From CACIAM-69d sp001698445 (GTDB lineage: Bacteria; Cyanobacteriota; Cyanobacteriia; CACIAM-69d), in assembly GCF_043235035.1 (NCBI RefSeq), contig NZ_JAZAQF010000078.1, positions 124,001-188,000 of the forward strand: a stretch of DNA of 64,000 nucleotides, in the 5' to 3' direction. The notes beneath the pieces were generated by a model. It made no database searches, had not been told where the DNA came from, and saw only the letters and a program-made list of their open reading frames with translations. Below, one piece after another: positions 62,879-64,000 of this stretch. How positions within the stretch are numbered: position 1 is the first letter of the stretch; each line of letters begins with the position of its first letter. The position numbers and the translations under genes were made by a program.

Positions 62879-64000
62879 ATGTGGCGATCCGTGCAACATC
62901 GATGGCAAAACAGCCCCAAGGGCAATCCCCAATGGCAACCCATTGACCGAGCCGCCTGGCTGGTGATCGCGGCTTTGGTGGTGGCGATCGCGGCTTTGTT
63001 GGTGCTGGGCGATCGATCGGCGGCGCGGGTGCGCGATTTCTCATGGGCCGATCGCACCATTGGAGCGGACGATCGCGCCTTTGTGTTGGCCTTCAATCGG
63101 CCGATGAATCGAGACAGTGTGGAGGCTAATTTAAAACTGGATCCTCCCCTGGAAGGGAAAGTTAGCTGGGCCGGAACTCGCATGGCCTTCACGCTCGATC
63201 GCCCAGCACCCTATGGCACCAGCTTTCAGCTCCAGTTGGGAGCCGGGGCCCGCGACACCCGCGAAGACAGCAAACCGGCGGAATCCTTCTCGGCGGCATT
63301 TCGATCGCGCGATCGGGTTTTTGCTTACATTGGCACCGAAGGCGAGGAAGCCGGCCGCCTGATTCTGTATGAACTGACCCAGCAGCGAAAAACCATCCTC
63401 ACCCCGCCGAACCTGTTGGTGAACGACTTCAAGCCCTATCCCAACCGCGATCGGATCCTGTTTTCTGCCACCGAAACCAGCACCCTGGAAAAAACCGACA
63501 GCCCCAGCCTGCTCGAACAGCAGTTTTATACGGTCACCACAGGCTTGAGCGTCACCAACCAAGCGCCCGAACCGGCTGGCGAGGTGATGCCAGTCTTGGA
63601 TAACCGGGATTATCAAAACTTGAAATTTGACTTGGCTCCCGACGGTTCGGCAGCCCTGGTGCAACGGGCGGAGCGCAAAAATGCCAGCAATGTCAGTCTG
63701 TGGCTGCTGCGCGATCGGCAAACGCCCCAAAAGCTGGAGAGCCAGGGTGGCGGCGAGTTTGTGATTACGCCCGACAGCCAATCGATCGCCATTACCCAGG
63801 GGCAAGGGGTGGCCATTTTGCCCCTACCCAACGTCGATCCGGGCAACAACGATCGCTACCGGCGGGAAATTCAACCCCTGGACTTTTTGCCCAAGTTTGG
63901 AACCGTGTTGGGATTTGCCAGCGACGGTTCAGCGGCGGCCCTGGTGAAATTCAACGGTGACTTTACCCGATCGCTCTTTGTGGTCACCCCCAGCGGCGAA
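62879..64000 (+). CDS. Partial membrane-anchored Ig-like/beta-propeller protein, cut at the right edge
   Basis: An open frame from the ATG at 62879 to the end of the window (374 codons, no stop). Residues ~1-25 are polar/basic, followed by one transmembrane helix (AAWLVIAALVVAIAALLVLG). Residues ~55-145 match an Ig-like domain of the SbsA/Big_5 type (FVLAFNRPMNRDSVEANLKL, MAFTLDRPAPYGTSFQLQL). From residue ~150 on there are WD40/TolB-like strands (FKPYPNRDRILFSATETS, LKFDLAPDGSAALVQRAERK, FVITPDSQSIAITQGQG), suggesting a beta-propeller. The C-terminus is outside the window. It is probably anchored in the cytoplasmic membrane facing the periplasm. Function unknown. Confidence 0.88.
   Translation, partial: MWRSVQHRWQNSPKGNPQWQPIDRAAWLVIAALVVAIAALLVLGDRSAARVRDFSWADRTIGADDRAFVLAFNRPMNRDSVEANLKLDPPLEGKVSWAGTRMAFTLDRPAPYGTSFQLQLGAGARDTREDSKPAESFSAAFRSRDRVFAYIGTEGEEAGRLILYELTQQRKTILTPPNLLVNDFKPYPNRDRILFSATETSTLEKTDSPSLLEQQFYTVTTGLSVTNQAPEPAGEVMPVLDNRDYQNLKFDLAPDGSAALVQRAERKNASNVSLWLLRDRQTPQKLESQGGGEFVITPDSQSIAITQGQGVAILPLPNVDPGNNDRYRREIQPLDFLPKFGTVLGFASDGSAAALVKFNGDFTRSLFVVTPSGE

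Overview
The window is cyanobacterial chromosome, roughly 53-55 % GC by eye. The evidence is plastocyanin (petE), an RbcR/Ycf30-type LysR regulator, a CSP41-like protein, an HHL1-like protein, a Z-ISO-like (NnrU) protein, a DUF92/VTE6-type phytyl-phosphate kinase homologue, an HstK-type dual kinase, a DXCF cyanobacteriochrome domain, and dense HIP1-type GCGATCGC / CGATCG sites in and between genes. I cannot fix the genus; a filamentous freshwater or terrestrial lineage would fit. I count 46 full-length CDS calls (two or three weakly supported), one CDS cut by the right edge, one tRNA (initiator Met) and one SRP RNA. There is no prophage, no intact transposase and no CRISPR array; this is core and accessory chromosome.

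Layout. 0-9 kb: small membrane protein, def, HHL1-like gene, anmK, a PD-(D/E)XK nuclease convergent with a ferrochelatase-like gene that has a His-rich tail, an alpha/beta-hydrolase-like gene, an overlapping DUF92-CHAD pair, and a VOC protein. 9-15 kb: ftsH, two small hypothetical genes, the SRP RNA and a peptide-type solute-binding lipoprotein. 15-25 kb: signalling block with a LOV-cyanobacteriochrome-histidine kinase, aminopeptidase P and a 1804-residue Ser/Thr-kinase/ATPase/GAF/histidine-kinase protein. 25-36 kb: DUF2358 gene, ArsA/GET3-type ATPase, membrane-fused spermidine-synthase-like protein, ftsI, CSP41-like gene, zinc-ribbon Ser/Thr kinase, rbcR-like gene. 36-42 kb: Z-ISO-like gene, CGLC thioredoxin, pyrD, petE, gmk, TPR protein. 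42-54 kb: CBS-PAS-GAF-GGDEF protein, cupin, deacetylase-family protein in an AT-rich patch, M1 aminopeptidase with HEAT repeats, SLH protein, GNAT, radC. 54-64 kb: GH57/DUF3536 protein, dnaX, tRNA-fMet, RTX-repeat protein, DUF4214-like secreted protein, TIGR03943 protein, and a truncated Ig-like/beta-propeller protein.

Gene organisation is mostly single genes with frequent strand switches; few operons are evident. Photosynthesis-linked genes (petE, rbcR-like, Z-ISO-like, CSP41-like, HHL1-like, VTE6-like) are scattered. Light and second-messenger signalling (LOV/cyanobacteriochrome kinase, HstK-type kinase, GGDEF protein, Ser/Thr kinase) is prominent.

The most unusual features are repetitive. 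(1) A 79-82 nt element with two conserved hairpins and compensatory changes occurs three times and looks like an orphan IS200/IS605 right end or omega-RNA-like piece. (2) A 20-bp perfect palindrome occurs three times. (3) A MITE/REP-like element lies at 40.7 kb. (4) At least ten different locus-specific tandem arrays (unit 12-20 bp) sit in gaps between genes, and similar short repeats occur inside protein linkers. The best single-gene candidate for follow-up is the LOV plus DXCF-cyanobacteriochrome histidine kinase at 15.1-17.3 kb.
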